This document shows positions 17,079 through 24,947 of a stretch of 64,000 nucleotides of DNA, in pieces; the first letter of the stretch is position 1; every line of letters begins with the position of its first letter. Made by a program: the position numbers and the translations under genes. The notes under the pieces were generated by a model. It did not search any database, was not told where the DNA came from, and saw nothing but the letters and a program-made list of their open reading frames with translations. The stretch comes from a virus, in the IMG/VR virus record IMGVR_UViG_3300035070_003528, positions 37,466 to 101,465 of that record, one strand, 5' to 3'.

Positions 17079-17627
17079 ATGGATGAAACCAAAACCAAGC
17101 TGGGGGAAATTGAGCGTCATTTAGAACAAACCGCCCAGAGACAAATAGAAATACTCAAGACAATCAGTCGCCTGGACAAGCAAAATAGCGAAACCCTCAG
17201 CGACGTTGCGCTGGTTCTCCGTGAGCAAGCGCGTAATAACCTAGATACAAGTAGGCTGTTAAACGATTTGTCCAGTGAGGTTGCTGGTCTTGCGTTTGAG
17301 ATTGAGGAACTAAAAAGCTGGCGCAGATTAACAACCGGTGGTCACAGCTATGATTGGATTAGCGAAAGTCGCGCAGAACAAAGCCGTATGGCATACCGTG
17401 CGCTCAAAGATAGTTTTAACGAAACAGAATTAAGAGAAATCATTATGAATCTATCTATAGATCCGGCAGAAATTACTGGTGGCAGTTTGGCAGAGATGGC
17501 AATGTGGCTAGTTGAGCATTGCCGACGAAACGGCAAGTTCTGGAACCTTGTGAAAGAAGGACGAGTTGCTAGACCAATGGGGTTGTGGCCTGTCAGTACC
17601 GGAGAACTTGGAGGCAGCACATCATGA
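17079..17627 (+). CDS. coiled-coil protein with C-terminal EAD-like domain
   Basis: Residues 1-85 form a heptad-rich coiled coil (LGEIERHLEQTAQRQIEIL and following). Residues 105-175 (YRALKDSFNETELREIIMN, LSIDPAEITGGSLAEMA, LVEHCRRNGKFWNLV, ARPMGLW) match the pattern of bacterial effector-associated domains: a helical domain with F-x(3)-EL, a G-G turn, A-x-x-LV, C-R-G and a terminal R-P-x-x-W. Such domains bring together components of bacterial conflict systems by self-association. The ATG at 17079 lies about where transcription would start from TATAAT at 17069, so it may be leaderless; ATG 17073 is the alternative. It sits just upstream of the lysis gene. The EAD call is from pattern only. 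Confidence 0.6.
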   Translation: MDETKTKLGEIERHLEQTAQRQIEILKTISRLDKQNSETLSDVALVLREQARNNLDTSRLLNDLSSEVAGLAFEIEELKSWRRLTTGGHSYDWISESRAEQSRMAYRALKDSFNETELREIIMNLSIDPAEITGGSLAEMAMWLVEHCRRNGKFWNLVKEGRVARPMGLWPVSTGELGGSTS

Positions 17628-17767
17628 CAACCTTTCTCGCCCAAAGCGTTGAATACGTTCGTAGAACTAATGAGTTAATAAAAATACACAATGAGAAAAC
17701 AAAAATACGTGTAGAATATTTACAAAAAGACTTAAAAACAAAGGAAAAGAATGTTAACAAGAAATAA
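17624..17767 (+). CDS. small coiled-coil protein, 47 aa
   Basis: The frame starts at an ATG overlapping the previous stop (ATGA) and overlaps the endolysin start by 17 bases. It is a single Lys/Glu-rich helix (SVEYVRRTNELIKIHNEKT). No membrane segment, so not a classical holin. Co-translation with the EAD-like protein and the endolysin suggests a partner of one of them. Confidence 0.6.
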   Translation: MTTFLAQSVEYVRRTNELIKIHNEKTKIRVEYLQKDLKTKEKNVNKK

Positions 17768-20321
17768 AATTGGTTTCCATGTCGGCCCAGATGCCCCAGG
17801 GAGCAACTTGACTGGAATTGGTAACTGGATGAGACAACTTCATGCCGCTGGAATACCGATGGTATTGAAATCAGTAGACAACTACGGCCCTATTTATGAA
17901 GCAGATAAAATAGTTGATCCAAACAATACTGTTGACCACACATTTGTTTTTAGACTGTCTGATTCAGACTTTTATTCATTCGACACGCCACCTTATAAAG
18001 ATCCTCAGTATATAAACGATCCGGAAGGTGGGGCTGTTCTACATTGGAACATGACAAAGCAAAAACTTCCTCCTGAATTCAATAAAGAACGAGTGTGGCT
18101 TGAGCTAACTAATGAAGTTGATCGCAATTTGTGTACTTGGTTAGACGAGTTTGCCCTTAAAATAGCGCAACTAGCGAATGCCGAGGGGTATAAAGTTGCG
18201 TTATTTGGCTGGGCTGGGGGCGAACCAGAACCGCAGGGCTGGGAGGAAATGCTGGACTTCCTCCGATATTGTGGGGATAATCGCGATAAATGCGCGATTG
18301 CAATACATGAATATAGCTTTATTGTCACAGATATATTCGATCAATGGCCGTTCAAAGTTGGTAGATTCCAATATCTTTTCGCAATTTGTGATAAATTTGG
18401 GATAAATCGGCCAACTACGTTGATTACAGAATGGGGATGGACTTTAAATGACGCACCTGGGTCTACAACTGCCCTAATAGATATTGAAGCAGTTTCAAAT
18501 GTGTATAATCAGTATGACAATATACTAGGGGCAGCGATCTGGTATCTTGGCCCAGGATTTAACATTGCAGATAAGGTTCAAAAACTTATCCAGCCAGTCA
18601 CGGACTGGACAATTAATTCATTCGTTGAAATAGACGAAATTAATCCACCTATAGACGAATTGCCGTCAATAAATGGATGGGAGCAATATATGGAAACAAG
18701 TAAGATAGCAGTAGACGTAACTGTAGAAATAGAAGACAAGGAAACATTCATTGGATTGGTGCGCGGAATTGGAAGCGCAAATGCCACAGGTGCTCAGTAC
18801 AGATGGCTATACAACGATGGAACATACAATGTATACACCGACTGGGTTGGTCTATCAGCAAGCAGCATACCACAATTAGATATACGAGGACTGGAATTCT
18901 TGGTTAGTACAAGTCGGATGTTAACCAAAACGGTTCCAGTAGAAATCGAATGCCCAAACCCTAATCCGCTCCCTGTTGTTGAGTTTCCGCTCGTTGTGGA
19001 CTATTCTCACTGGCAGGGAGCAACAAACCACGTGGCTTTGAAAACAGCAGGCGTTTATAAGTTTATGTCAAAAATTACTGAACATACTGTTTATGTTGAC
19101 ACCGAATTTCTGTCTAGATACCAAAATGCGGTTGCTGCTGGATATAAAAAAGAAGACATCGCGCCGTATCATTTTTACCGATTCAACAAAAGCCCGGTTG
19201 ATCAAGCCAATCACTTCGTCAATACATATAAATCACTTGTGGGCAATCCAGCCTGTGCATTTGTAGCAGATGTAGAAGACGTTGATAACACTGCCGTTGG
19301 CAAACAAGGCGAATTGAAGCTGTTTCTAGATATTGTAGAATACTTAACTGGGTTCAAGCCTATTATTTATACCGGTAGCTGGTGGTGGACGGCCGCTCGA
19401 TGGGGTGGTGCTGTTCCTTGGGCGAAAAACTATGCAATGGTAGAAGCCGAGTACCCGCTAGACCCAGTAAATGACTTCGTTGATTTCAATGCAGCGCACA
19501 ACTGGACTAAAACACACAGCCCAGCATTGTCATCTGACTTCACGATTCATAGCTTCTGGCAATTTACAAGCAAGGCAAATGGGATTGCGTTCGGTGTGAG
19601 TAGTAAATACCTCGATGTTCAATCGTTCAATGGCAATCTTGACGAACTACGTGCTGTTTATACAAAAAAAGGAACTGTGTTAACTGACCCGCGTCCAAAT
19701 ACCAATAAAATAGACATGCTACAGTATATTAGAGGGCAAAATGGCATTCAATACGAGATGCGCTTTCCAAATGGAAACCAAGAACGCTATCAAGTTCAGT
19801 GGGACGTTGCCAATCCGCAAATATGGTACATCGTCAAGGGCGAAAATCAAGGGCATTACGAGCGTTGGTCTTACGATGACAATTACATCTACCTAGAAAT
19901 GGACACCTCTCCAGCAAACGCCCCCGATGGGCAGGCTGTGTATTACACCATTGACAAAAACGGCCGTTCGCCAAAATATCGTCGATTCATGTCTGTTGGA
20001 GAGGTATTTAATGACGGTGGACATGTCGTCACATTCAGAAACGTGTCAAATTGTGCAATAAATACCAGTGACCCCCGCAGTGGAAACGCTGCAAATAACA
20101 CAACGTTTATTCGTGGGGCATATACAGATACTTTCTATAACAATATTGTACTAACGGATGTAATTGAGTGTTTGGAAAATACTGAGGGTCAATTCTGGGG
20201 TAAAGGATTTGGACGAGTTCGCTGGCAAAGTACCTGGGGAGAAGCCGAGATCAGTGAAATTCATTCACCCGGCTCTCGTCCAGATGTGTTGCGCCAGCAT
20301 ATTACTTGCCTTGGTCAATAA
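17751..20321 (+). CDS. multidomain endolysin with GH25 lysozyme domain
   Basis: An 856-aa protein in three parts. Residues 1-290 resemble a TIM-barrel glycoside hydrolase (GFHVGPDAPGS, WLELTNEVDR, TTLITEWGWTLND, AAIWYLGPG). Residues 410-645 are a GH25 muramidase: LVVDYSHWQGA, CAFVADVEDVD with the catalytic acids, KPIIYTGSWWW, HSFWQFTSK and LDVQSFNGN. The last 200 residues form a further beta-rich domain. It would cleave host peptidoglycan. AAGGAAA precedes the ATG. No signal peptide is seen, and no holin was identified nearby; the first domain might instead bind or cut other wall sugars. Confidence 0.85.
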   Translation: MLTRNKIGFHVGPDAPGSNLTGIGNWMRQLHAAGIPMVLKSVDNYGPIYEADKIVDPNNTVDHTFVFRLSDSDFYSFDTPPYKDPQYINDPEGGAVLHWNMTKQKLPPEFNKERVWLELTNEVDRNLCTWLDEFALKIAQLANAEGYKVALFGWAGGEPEPQGWEEMLDFLRYCGDNRDKCAIAIHEYSFIVTDIFDQWPFKVGRFQYLFAICDKFGINRPTTLITEWGWTLNDAPGSTTALIDIEAVSNVYNQYDNILGAAIWYLGPGFNIADKVQKLIQPVTDWTINSFVEIDEINPPIDELPSINGWEQYMETSKIAVDVTVEIEDKETFIGLVRGIGSANATGAQYRWLYNDGTYNVYTDWVGLSASSIPQLDIRGLEFLVSTSRMLTKTVPVEIECPNPNPLPVVEFPLVVDYSHWQGATNHVALKTAGVYKFMSKITEHTVYVDTEFLSRYQNAVAAGYKKEDIAPYHFYRFNKSPVDQANHFVNTYKSLVGNPACAFVADVEDVDNTAVGKQGELKLFLDIVEYLTGFKPIIYTGSWWWTAARWGGAVPWAKNYAMVEAEYPLDPVNDFVDFNAAHNWTKTHSPALSSDFTIHSFWQFTSKANGIAFGVSSKYLDVQSFNGNLDELRAVYTKKGTVLTDPRPNTNKIDMLQYIRGQNGIQYEMRFPNGNQERYQVQWDVANPQIWYIVKGENQGHYERWSYDDNYIYLEMDTSPANAPDGQAVYYTIDKNGRSPKYRRFMSVGEVFNDGGHVVTFRNVSNCAINTSDPRSGNAANNTTFIRGAYTDTFYNNIVLTDVIECLENTEGQFWGKGFGRVRWQSTWGEAEISEIHSPGSRPDVLRQHITCLGQ

Positions 20322-20721
20322 AAACCTTGCACAACTCGTACTGCGGAGATGGCAATTCGTTATCAATTCCCTGATCCCAAATCGCAAAGCACGTATCGCG
20401 TTGTTCCTCTGTATACGGCCCCATCGGAGGTAAATCTTGCAAAAACGGCCGTGTCGGCGGAACAATTGCTTGCGGTGTAGCAACGGATTGTAATTCTGTG
20501 AAGAAGGCTGTCGCCGTTGCGTTGAAATCAATCGATTGAGGTGTCCATGTCGGTAATGGCGTAATAGTTGGCACGGTAATAACATCCCCTTGGGTGTTAA
20601 TCACCGATGGCGCAACAGGCTGTCTATTAACCACAACGGATAACCCATTTTGGCTCATAAGCATATACCCAACAACTAAAACAAGAATAACGAGAATTGG
20701 AGTTGATTTATTCATCTCCAT
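20302..20721 (-). CDS. membrane-anchored protein with Thr/Pro-rich linker
   Basis: A lone leftward gene among rightward ones; its end overlaps the endolysin end by 20 bases. Residues 5-23 (TPILVILVLVVGYMLM) form a transmembrane anchor, followed by a VPTITPLPTWTPQ linker with TATAF, then an acidic domain with two cysteines (RDTCFAIW, YELCKVF). Thr/Pro/Trp linkers of this kind are common in exported Chloroflexota proteins. A lysis accessory or superinfection role is possible from its position next to the endolysin, but no family is recognised. Confidence 0.7.
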   Translation of the reverse strand: MEMNKSTPILVILVLVVGYMLMSQNGLSVVVNRQPVAPSVINTQGDVITVPTITPLPTWTPQSIDFNATATAFFTELQSVATPQAIVPPTRPFLQDLPPMGPYTEEQRDTCFAIWDQGIDNELPSPQYELCKVFIDQGK

Positions 20722-20816
20722 ATGATAATCAATTGCTTTTATTTAATAAACAGTACATTCGTGCCATTCGTATTGCGCTGAAAAGATATATAATATTGAA
20801 AACAAAGGAGATATTT

Positions 20817-21032
20817 ATGATACTTAAAATTACAGATCAAACAGGACACAGTGTTGCAGATACAGATACGGATTACGACCTAGCCGTGGACTTGTTCAAG
20901 AAAGCAGTAGATCGCGGCATGTGGGGCAAGGGAATCAAGGACGGCCGTAGCGAATTCGTTTCTGTCACGACATTGGATGAAATTCTTGATTATGACGAAG
21001 TAATTATGTTGCCTCGTCAAGTTGGTGGATAG
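20817..21032 (+). CDS. hypothetical protein, 71 aa
   Basis: The ATG at 20817 follows AAAGGAG by 7 bases and is preferred over upstream starts. A TATAAT at 20791-20796 could serve as its -10. The protein MILKITDQTGHSVADTD has alternating strands and ends DEVIMLPRQVGG. No family recognised. Confidence 0.65.
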   Translation: MILKITDQTGHSVADTDTDYDLAVDLFKKAVDRGMWGKGIKDGRSEFVSVTTLDEILDYDEVIMLPRQVGG

Positions 21033-21035
21033 ATT

Positions 21036-21857
21036 ATGCAGAATTCGTATCTAGATGGACTCACGCAATGGGAGTTGATACAACTTGTCGCTACATCTAC
21101 TTATCAAGAAAATTCGCTACGACAGCAAACCTTGGAAGCGTGGCGGGAGATGGCGTACTATGCCCATGACAATTTCAAAGAATTCCTAACCGGCGTACTA
21201 AGTAGTGCGATAGAAGAACGTACTTATATATCAATTAGAGTGGAAATCGTTATTCATGGCAATGCTTTTTATGATTCGTATTACATACGAAGAGTGCCTG
21301 ATATTTCCTACTCATCCTCTTATCTAGAAATATTTGTTAGCTCAAATCGTTCTCGGGAATTCGCGGTTTCTTTTTCTCCGCCAAGCGAAGATATATTATT
21401 TTATCCATCGAAGATGTATGAATATATTAGTCGGGTTATCGCTGCAATTGAAGCACACATTGCAAATAATGATAATTGGCGCAGATTCGCAGAAGGGGTA
21501 CATAGAACACAAAATGCGTGGCAATGGACTATTGATGACCCTGTAAAAAAAGTAAATAAACGGGCAGAAAAACTACTGCTCTCTCATTGCACGAAAAAAC
21601 AGCGCAAACAATATAAGGCAAATCAGTATTTTGTTGTGATTGGTGGCGAAACTGGCACAATGTATCGAATTAGACGTGCATCCCAAATAAACATCGACGT
21701 GTTTGTTGACGGTGAAATTGAATACAAACTCTGCACCGTTGCCGATCCTAGAAAAAACAGTGGGCTACCAATAGAGGATCAGTTACTTGCACAGAAAACT
21801 ATGATAGAATTACAGGAAAATCATTTTCTGGAGATAGCGAAACGATGGGAACTGTAA
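21036..21857 (+). CDS. hypothetical protein with conserved C-terminal domain, 273 aa
   Basis: The C-terminal 90 residues (AEKLLLSHCTKKQRKQYKAN, YFVVIGGETGTMYRIRR, LPIEDQLLAQKTMIELQENHFL) match a domain of unknown function I know from many phage and bacterial proteins: a basic helix, a G-G-turn-Y-R-I-R beta hairpin and a D-x-x-LAQK helix. The N-terminal 180 residues are not recognised. It is the second gene of the rightward small-gene run. Confidence 0.65.
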   Translation: MQNSYLDGLTQWELIQLVATSTYQENSLRQQTLEAWREMAYYAHDNFKEFLTGVLSSAIEERTYISIRVEIVIHGNAFYDSYYIRRVPDISYSSSYLEIFVSSNRSREFAVSFSPPSEDILFYPSKMYEYISRVIAAIEAHIANNDNWRRFAEGVHRTQNAWQWTIDDPVKKVNKRAEKLLLSHCTKKQRKQYKANQYFVVIGGETGTMYRIRRASQINIDVFVDGEIEYKLCTVADPRKNSGLPIEDQLLAQKTMIELQENHFLEIAKRWEL

Positions 21858-21934
21858 TATTTATCATACTGTGTTTCATTTTGTTAGTTGCAAACATATT
21901 GGCAATAAATTACGCATTTAAGAGGCAATCGTGA
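21845..21934 (+). CDS. single-span membrane peptide, 29 aa
   Basis: Frame MGTVIFIILCFILLVANILA then NYAFKRQS. It overlaps the upstream gene by 13 bases and the downstream GTG by 4 (GTGA). The hydrophobic stretch with a basic end fits one membrane span with the C-terminus inside. Too short for automatic gene finding. Confidence 0.55.
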   Translation: MGTVIFIILCFILLVANILAINYAFKRQS

Positions 21935-22128
21935 AGCAAATTTTGATTAAATACCACCCGCTGTGGCAAGAAGTATACAACTATGAGTTCAATCAGGCTT
22001 GCCAACGGTTTAAAAACAGTCGTGGATACTGGCCTCAAGAAACGTACAATTATGTTCTCAATTCGGTTGAGGCGGAAGCGCGAAGTAACGCAGAAGCAGT
22101 TATTAGGGCGTTGAATGAAGACTCGTGA
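21931..22128 (+). CDS. hypothetical protein, 65 aa
   Basis: The GTG start overlaps the stop of the membrane peptide. The protein is helical and rich in Tyr/Trp/Asn (YHPLWQEVYNYEFNQACQRF). No recognised domain. Confidence 0.6.
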   Translation: MKQILIKYHPLWQEVYNYEFNQACQRFKNSRGYWPQETYNYVLNSVEAEARSNAEAVIRALNEDS

Positions 22129-22324
22129 GATGGTTCTGCAATGGGTAGAAGAAAACCCGTTGTGCAACAAAGAAACTATTGTTGCACATATAAAGGGCAA
22201 GCCAAGTCTGCTTGTTCGCAATGTCATAGCAGACTTGTTTAAAGAAAATGTACTTTACTGCACTCGCGCTGGGAAAATATTTATTCCAGTGCCAATAAAC
22301 TCTGCGTTTAAGGAGATTTTATGA
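22115..22324 (+). CDS. winged-helix-like protein, 69 aa
   Basis: The pattern VLQWVEENPLCNKETIVAH, LLVRNVIADLFKENVLYC, RAGKIFIPV reads as helix, helix-turn-helix, then a beta wing. Small winged helices of this kind are frequent phage regulators. It overlaps both neighbours. DNA binding is inferred from pattern only. Confidence 0.55.
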   Translation: MKTREMVLQWVEENPLCNKETIVAHIKGKPSLLVRNVIADLFKENVLYCTRAGKIFIPVPINSAFKEIL

Positions 22325-22632
22325 ATTCGCTCGTGCGTATGCAGAAATTAGACGAATTACACACGCGGATGAAATCAATTTTGGCCGCAAAAGGTAATGA
22401 TTATGCAAATGATGACGTACTCAGTAACTTCAAACTAGCTGGAGCAATATGTCAAATGACGGCAGAAAAACAGTGTTTGTCACTTATTGCAACAAAAGTC
22501 GCTAGATTGGGTGTGCTATTAGACGGAAAGCAGGTGCATAACGAAGCAATTGACGACAGTGTGATAGATTTAATAAATTACGGCTTTTTATTACTATGTT
22601 TACTGGAGGACAATGATGAAACTGCTAATTAA
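22321..22632 (+). CDS. nucleotide modification associated / DUF1599-like protein
   Basis: A 103-aa protein with KGNDYANDDVLSNFKLAG, LSLIATKVARLGVLLDG and AIDDSVIDLINYGFLLLCLL. The D-Y-x(5)-LSNF start and the D-x(2)-DLINY end are the pattern of the all-alpha MazG-related family found next to phage nucleotide genes. Likely binds or hydrolyses a modified or excess nucleotide. Its ATG follows AAGGAG. Confidence 0.7.
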   Translation: MNSLVRMQKLDELHTRMKSILAAKGNDYANDDVLSNFKLAGAICQMTAEKQCLSLIATKVARLGVLLDGKQVHNEAIDDSVIDLINYGFLLLCLLEDNDETAN

Positions 22633-22987
22633 TACCTTAGATAATCAATGGCATGACGCAGATGAGGTGATTTTACATGCTGTTATGCAGATTTTGACAG
22701 ATTTTGTTGAAAAAGAGCAACCGGACACACTAGATTTCTCAGGCGATCAGAATTACGCCCATGCCTGGAATGTCATCACAGAAGTATATGATTGGTGGAA
22801 AAACGGCCGTATTGCCCGACACGGCCCCCTTGACGACCTAGATTTGACAGATTTAGACCTAAATGACATATCTGATGACGACAGGGGCTTGTTTAGTGCT
22901 AGTAATGCCCTTCGTATGCGTTGGTATGAAGAAGATACGACAATGATACAGCGCGTTGTGTCTATCCGTGATTATTTGTGGACTTGA
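22613..22987 (+). CDS. hypothetical phage protein, 124 aa
   Basis: An acidic protein with ITEVYDWWKNGRIAR and a DLTDLDLNDISDDD repeat-like centre. A GGAGG lies upstream; the second ATG at 22616 has better spacing than the first. It overlaps the upstream gene by 20 bases. The W-W-K/G-R segment recurs in many phage proteins of unknown role. Confidence 0.65.
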   Translation: MMKLLINTLDNQWHDADEVILHAVMQILTDFVEKEQPDTLDFSGDQNYAHAWNVITEVYDWWKNGRIARHGPLDDLDLTDLDLNDISDDDRGLFSASNALRMRWYEEDTTMIQRVVSIRDYLWT

Positions 22988-23015
22988 TGTAACGCCATGA
23001 CTATGACAAATGTCA

Positions 23016-23044
23016 CTGTTTCATGTGCTAATTTAGGTTATAAT
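23016..23044 (+). promoter_or_regulatory. candidate promoter of the 17-residue gene
   Basis: TATAAT at 23039-23044 with a weak CTGTTT 17 bases upstream. It lies 22 bases before the 17-codon frame, which in turn is followed by a terminator, so the three form a complete small unit. Confidence 0.45.
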
Positions 23045-23066
23045 AGACAAAACAAAGGAGGTAAAC

Positions 23067-23120
23067 ATGGAACTGTTGATTGAACTGATTACGTTGCTCG
23101 GTAATTATTGGGCAGGCTAG
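23067..23120 (+). CDS. tiny hydrophobic peptide, 17 aa
   Basis: The frame MELLIELITLLGNYWAG is preceded by a strong AAAGGAGG, 6 bases before the ATG. It has its own promoter-like sequence and its own terminator 10 bases after the stop. Alternating Leu/Ile with two Glu suggests a short membrane-active or leader peptide. Type I toxins have a similar size, but no antisense RNA was identified. Confidence 0.5.
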   Translation: MELLIELITLLGNYWAG

Positions 23121-23130
23121 TAGAATAACA

Positions 23131-23163
23131 AAAAGGACTCTGTTAATAGCAGGGTCTTTTTTG
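23131..23163 (+). terminator. intrinsic terminator
   Basis: GACTCTG pairs with CAGGGTC (7 bp, one G-T) around a 7-base loop and is followed by TTTTTT. It closes the 17-residue gene unit. Confidence 0.75.
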
Positions 23164-23164
23164 T

Positions 23165-23211
23165 TAATAGCACTTAAGCACTATTCCCCTATCTGTCATT
23201 TATTATATAAT
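23165..23211 (+). promoter_or_regulatory. rightward promoter with AATAGCACTT box
   Basis: AATAGCACTT (23167-23176), then TTCCCC and TATAAT (23206-23211) 16 bases apart. The box and spacing match the leftward promoters listed below. The next ATG is only 6 bases past the -10, so the transcript would begin at the start codon. Confidence 0.5.
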
Positions 23212-23217
23212 ATTCAA

Positions 23218-23301
23218 ATGAAACGAAATAATCTAATAGCAGTAATTATTTGCACAGCAATCGGCTTTATTGGAGTTATTATTGCTGTTCTGGTGAGGTG
23301 A
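23218..23301 (+). CDS. single-span membrane peptide, 27 aa
   Basis: MKRNN followed by LIAVIICTAIGFIGVIIAVL and VR, one membrane helix with a basic N-terminus. No ribosome site; the ATG coincides with the expected transcription start of the promoter just upstream, so translation would be leaderless. Confidence 0.5.
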   Translation: MKRNNLIAVIICTAIGFIGVIIAVLVR

Positions 23302-23302
23302 A

Positions 23303-23407
23303 ATGATTAAATTGTGGTATATCAAGACATTAATCAAATGTATATTCCGGCAAATCGCTAACTCAATCAAGTTGATTACAAAGTTAATTCCGGTGAGGAT
23401 GTTATGA
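23303..23407 (+). CDS. basic amphipathic peptide, 34 aa
   Basis: MIKLWYIKTLIKCIFRQIAN followed by SIKLITKLIPVRML. GAGG precedes the ATG and the stop overlaps the next start (ATGA). The regular Lys/Ile pattern makes an amphipathic helix that could lie on a membrane. Confidence 0.5.
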   Translation: MIKLWYIKTLIKCIFRQIANSIKLITKLIPVRML

Positions 23408-23637
23408 TTCCAAAGATTGATTCTGTGCAGGACGAGCTTGATTATTACATGCGCGATGACAGATGTGTGTGTTGGTCATGTACTCGTAGTAAAGAATTTG
23501 CTACCATTGTAAACAAGCTCGATAGCGATGAAGATAAAAAATGGATGATAGCGTTTTATAATTCTGTTGTCGAACAAGAAGACGCAAGTGAATTAGAAAT
23601 ATTATATTGGAAGACTAGAAATGCAACCGATCCATAA
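23404..23637 (+). CDS. CxC/CxxC protein, 77 aa
   Basis: Contains DDRCVCWSCTRSKEF near residue 20, a compact cysteine cluster able to hold a metal, and an acidic C-terminal half. ATGA overlap with the upstream gene. No family recognised. Confidence 0.6.
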   Translation: MIPKIDSVQDELDYYMRDDRCVCWSCTRSKEFATIVNKLDSDEDKKWMIAFYNSVVEQEDASELEILYWKTRNATDP

Positions 23638-23800
23638 AATAATGATGTTCAAGGTAATCTGTAGACTGATTCTCATCATAATCGAAATGATGGACAAATC
23701 GGGCAACACGGTCGATATAATCCAAAAAGAACTTGATGAAACAGTTGATTTTTTAATGAAATACTACATGGGAGAATGGCACGACGATGAGAATAGTTAA
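23621..23800 (+). CDS. hypothetical protein, 59 aa
   Basis: The frame starts MQPIHKIMMFKVICRLILIII, a hydrophobic helix, then an acidic helix (QKELDETVDFLMKYYM). It overlaps the upstream gene by 17 bases and the next by 14, as is usual here. Possibly membrane-associated. No good ribosome site. Confidence 0.45.
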   Translation: MQPIHKIMMFKVICRLILIIIEMMDKSGNTVDIIQKELDETVDFLMKYYMGEWHDDENS

Positions 23801-23975
23801 GGATGATTCAGTAACAACCGTGTACGGATATTATCGGTGTCCAGAATGCGGCCGTACTTATTACGCTGGTGGTATTTTCTATCACAGTGATAATTGTTCT
23901 AAACACGGTTATTTAGAATGCGAGTATCATGTTGGGCCACGATGCAAGGAGTACAGTGATGCAGAAGACGAATGA
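23787..23975 (+). CDS. zinc-finger protein, 62 aa
   Basis: YRCPECGRTYYAGG near residue 16 and NCSKHGYLECEYH with two further Cys/His form a likely zinc site. GGAGAATGG lies upstream. No family beyond zinc ribbon recognised. Confidence 0.6.
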   Translation: MRIVKDDSVTTVYGYYRCPECGRTYYAGGIFYHSDNCSKHGYLECEYHVGPRCKEYSDAEDE

Positions 23976-24105
23976 AAAACGCGTTGTCACATGCCTAGTT
24001 TGCGATGGGGCAGGAGAATACGAACGAAATGGTAAAACGAGAACCTGCTGGCTTTGTAACGGAACTGGCGAGACAATTTTATTCGAGGTGAAAAGTAATG
24101 GGTGA
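23959..24105 (+). CDS. DnaJ-type zinc-finger protein, 48 aa
   Basis: Two CxxCxGxG-type repeats, CLVCDGAGE and CWLCNGTGE, 20 residues apart, as in the DnaJ cysteine-rich domain. The rest is a short beta hairpin. Small phage proteins with this single module occur widely; the partner is unknown. Overlaps the upstream gene by 17 bases. Confidence 0.6.
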   Translation: MQKTNEKRVVTCLVCDGAGEYERNGKTRTCWLCNGTGETILFEVKSNG

Positions 24106-24151
24106 TATTACACGAGAAGAATGGGAAAATGACGTACTAAACACACGTTAG
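24098..24151 (+). CDS. possible peptide, 17 aa
   Basis: MGDITREEWENDVLNTR, with GAGG 8 bases upstream and an 8-base overlap with the preceding gene. Too short to be sure; included because spacing and coupling match its neighbours. Confidence 0.3.
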   Translation: MGDITREEWENDVLNTR

Positions 24152-24180
24152 GGACGTTACGGCCGAAAAGGAAGAACAAA

Positions 24181-24543
24181 ATGACAACTGGGATAACAAT
24201 AAACAACGCAAAAGCGATAGCATACAGTCTGAGTAAGGGCAAAGACAATGGTGGGATAAGCCGCAATGCGCTTGCCGATCATTTAATTCATGCCGCAAAC
24301 CAGATGGAAAAGCAAATGACTGAAATCGAATTGCTAACAAAAGCCCTTGCCATTTATGCAGACCGTGATAATTGGGCGCAAGATGCCTGTACTAGCGTAT
24401 TAACTGGTGAGGTTCGCGCTGATGGTTGGGAGTTAGAAGAAGATGTGACGGTGCTTCTAGACGATTATTTTGTATGGAGTTACGATGGTTCTGCCGGGTA
24501 CGATATAGCACAACGTGTCTTGAATAAAATAAAGGATAAATAA
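24181..24543 (+). CDS. hypothetical phage protein, 120 aa
   Basis: The first half is helical (ADHLIHAANQMEKQMTEIEL, then a LLTKALAIYADRDNW helix) and the second acidic. The L-x-x-AL-x-x-Y pattern recurs in small phage proteins of unknown function. GGAAGAAC precedes the ATG. Confidence 0.6.
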   Translation: MTTGITINNAKAIAYSLSKGKDNGGISRNALADHLIHAANQMEKQMTEIELLTKALAIYADRDNWAQDACTSVLTGEVRADGWELEEDVTVLLDDYFVWSYDGSAGYDIAQRVLNKIKDK

Positions 24544-24545
24544 GA

Positions 24546-24713
24546 ATGAAGAATGGAATGACAGAAATATTTAGAATATTTTGCGACGATAGACAAATAA
24601 ACCATTGGCGAGAACCGTTCTGGCATTATTGCCAAGCGAACAATATACAAGACACGACTGAGGCCATGACGGCCGCATGGGACGAATTCTTACTGATGCT
24701 CTATCATTTTTAG
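24546..24713 (+). CDS. hypothetical protein, 55 aa
   Basis: MKNGMTEIFRIFCDDRQINH followed by WREPFWHYCQAN and a helical end. It starts 2 bases after the upstream stop. Its codons include an ACGGCCGC variant of the iterated palindrome. No family recognised. Confidence 0.5.
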   Translation: MKNGMTEIFRIFCDDRQINHWREPFWHYCQANNIQDTTEAMTAAWDEFLLMLYHF

Positions 24714-24731
24714 TGACAAATGGAGAATGAT

Positions 24732-24947
24732 ATGAAAATTAATGATGTTGTAGCTACAAATGAGAATAATTTCCGTATAATATACAACAAGCCAAAAACG
24801 CGCCTGGTTATCCAAGATGGTTTGATTTATATTGACAGCAGTCAGGAGATGCCAAATGCATGGCGTAGATTATGGTACTGGGTTTTGCTTGGCTGGAAGT
24901 GGGAGTCGTTAAATCAATCAGAAGACAAGGTAATGGTGAAGGAATGA
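24732..24947 (+). CDS. hypothetical protein with Trp-rich membrane-like helix, 71 aa
   Basis: The ATG at 24732 is chosen because GGAG lies 6 bases upstream. The protein has a beta N-terminal half and PNAWRRLWYWVLLGWKWE near residue 45, an amphipathic aromatic helix likely to dip into the membrane. No function known. Confidence 0.55.
   Translation: MKINDVVATNENNFRIIYNKPKTRLVIQDGLIYIDSSQEMPNAWRRLWYWVLLGWKWESLNQSEDKVMVKE

Noticed and set aside
23404-24105. CxxC proteins as ferredoxin or rubredoxin
   Set aside because: Cysteine spacing and the G-x-G context fit zinc ribbons and DnaJ-type fingers rather than iron-binding folds.
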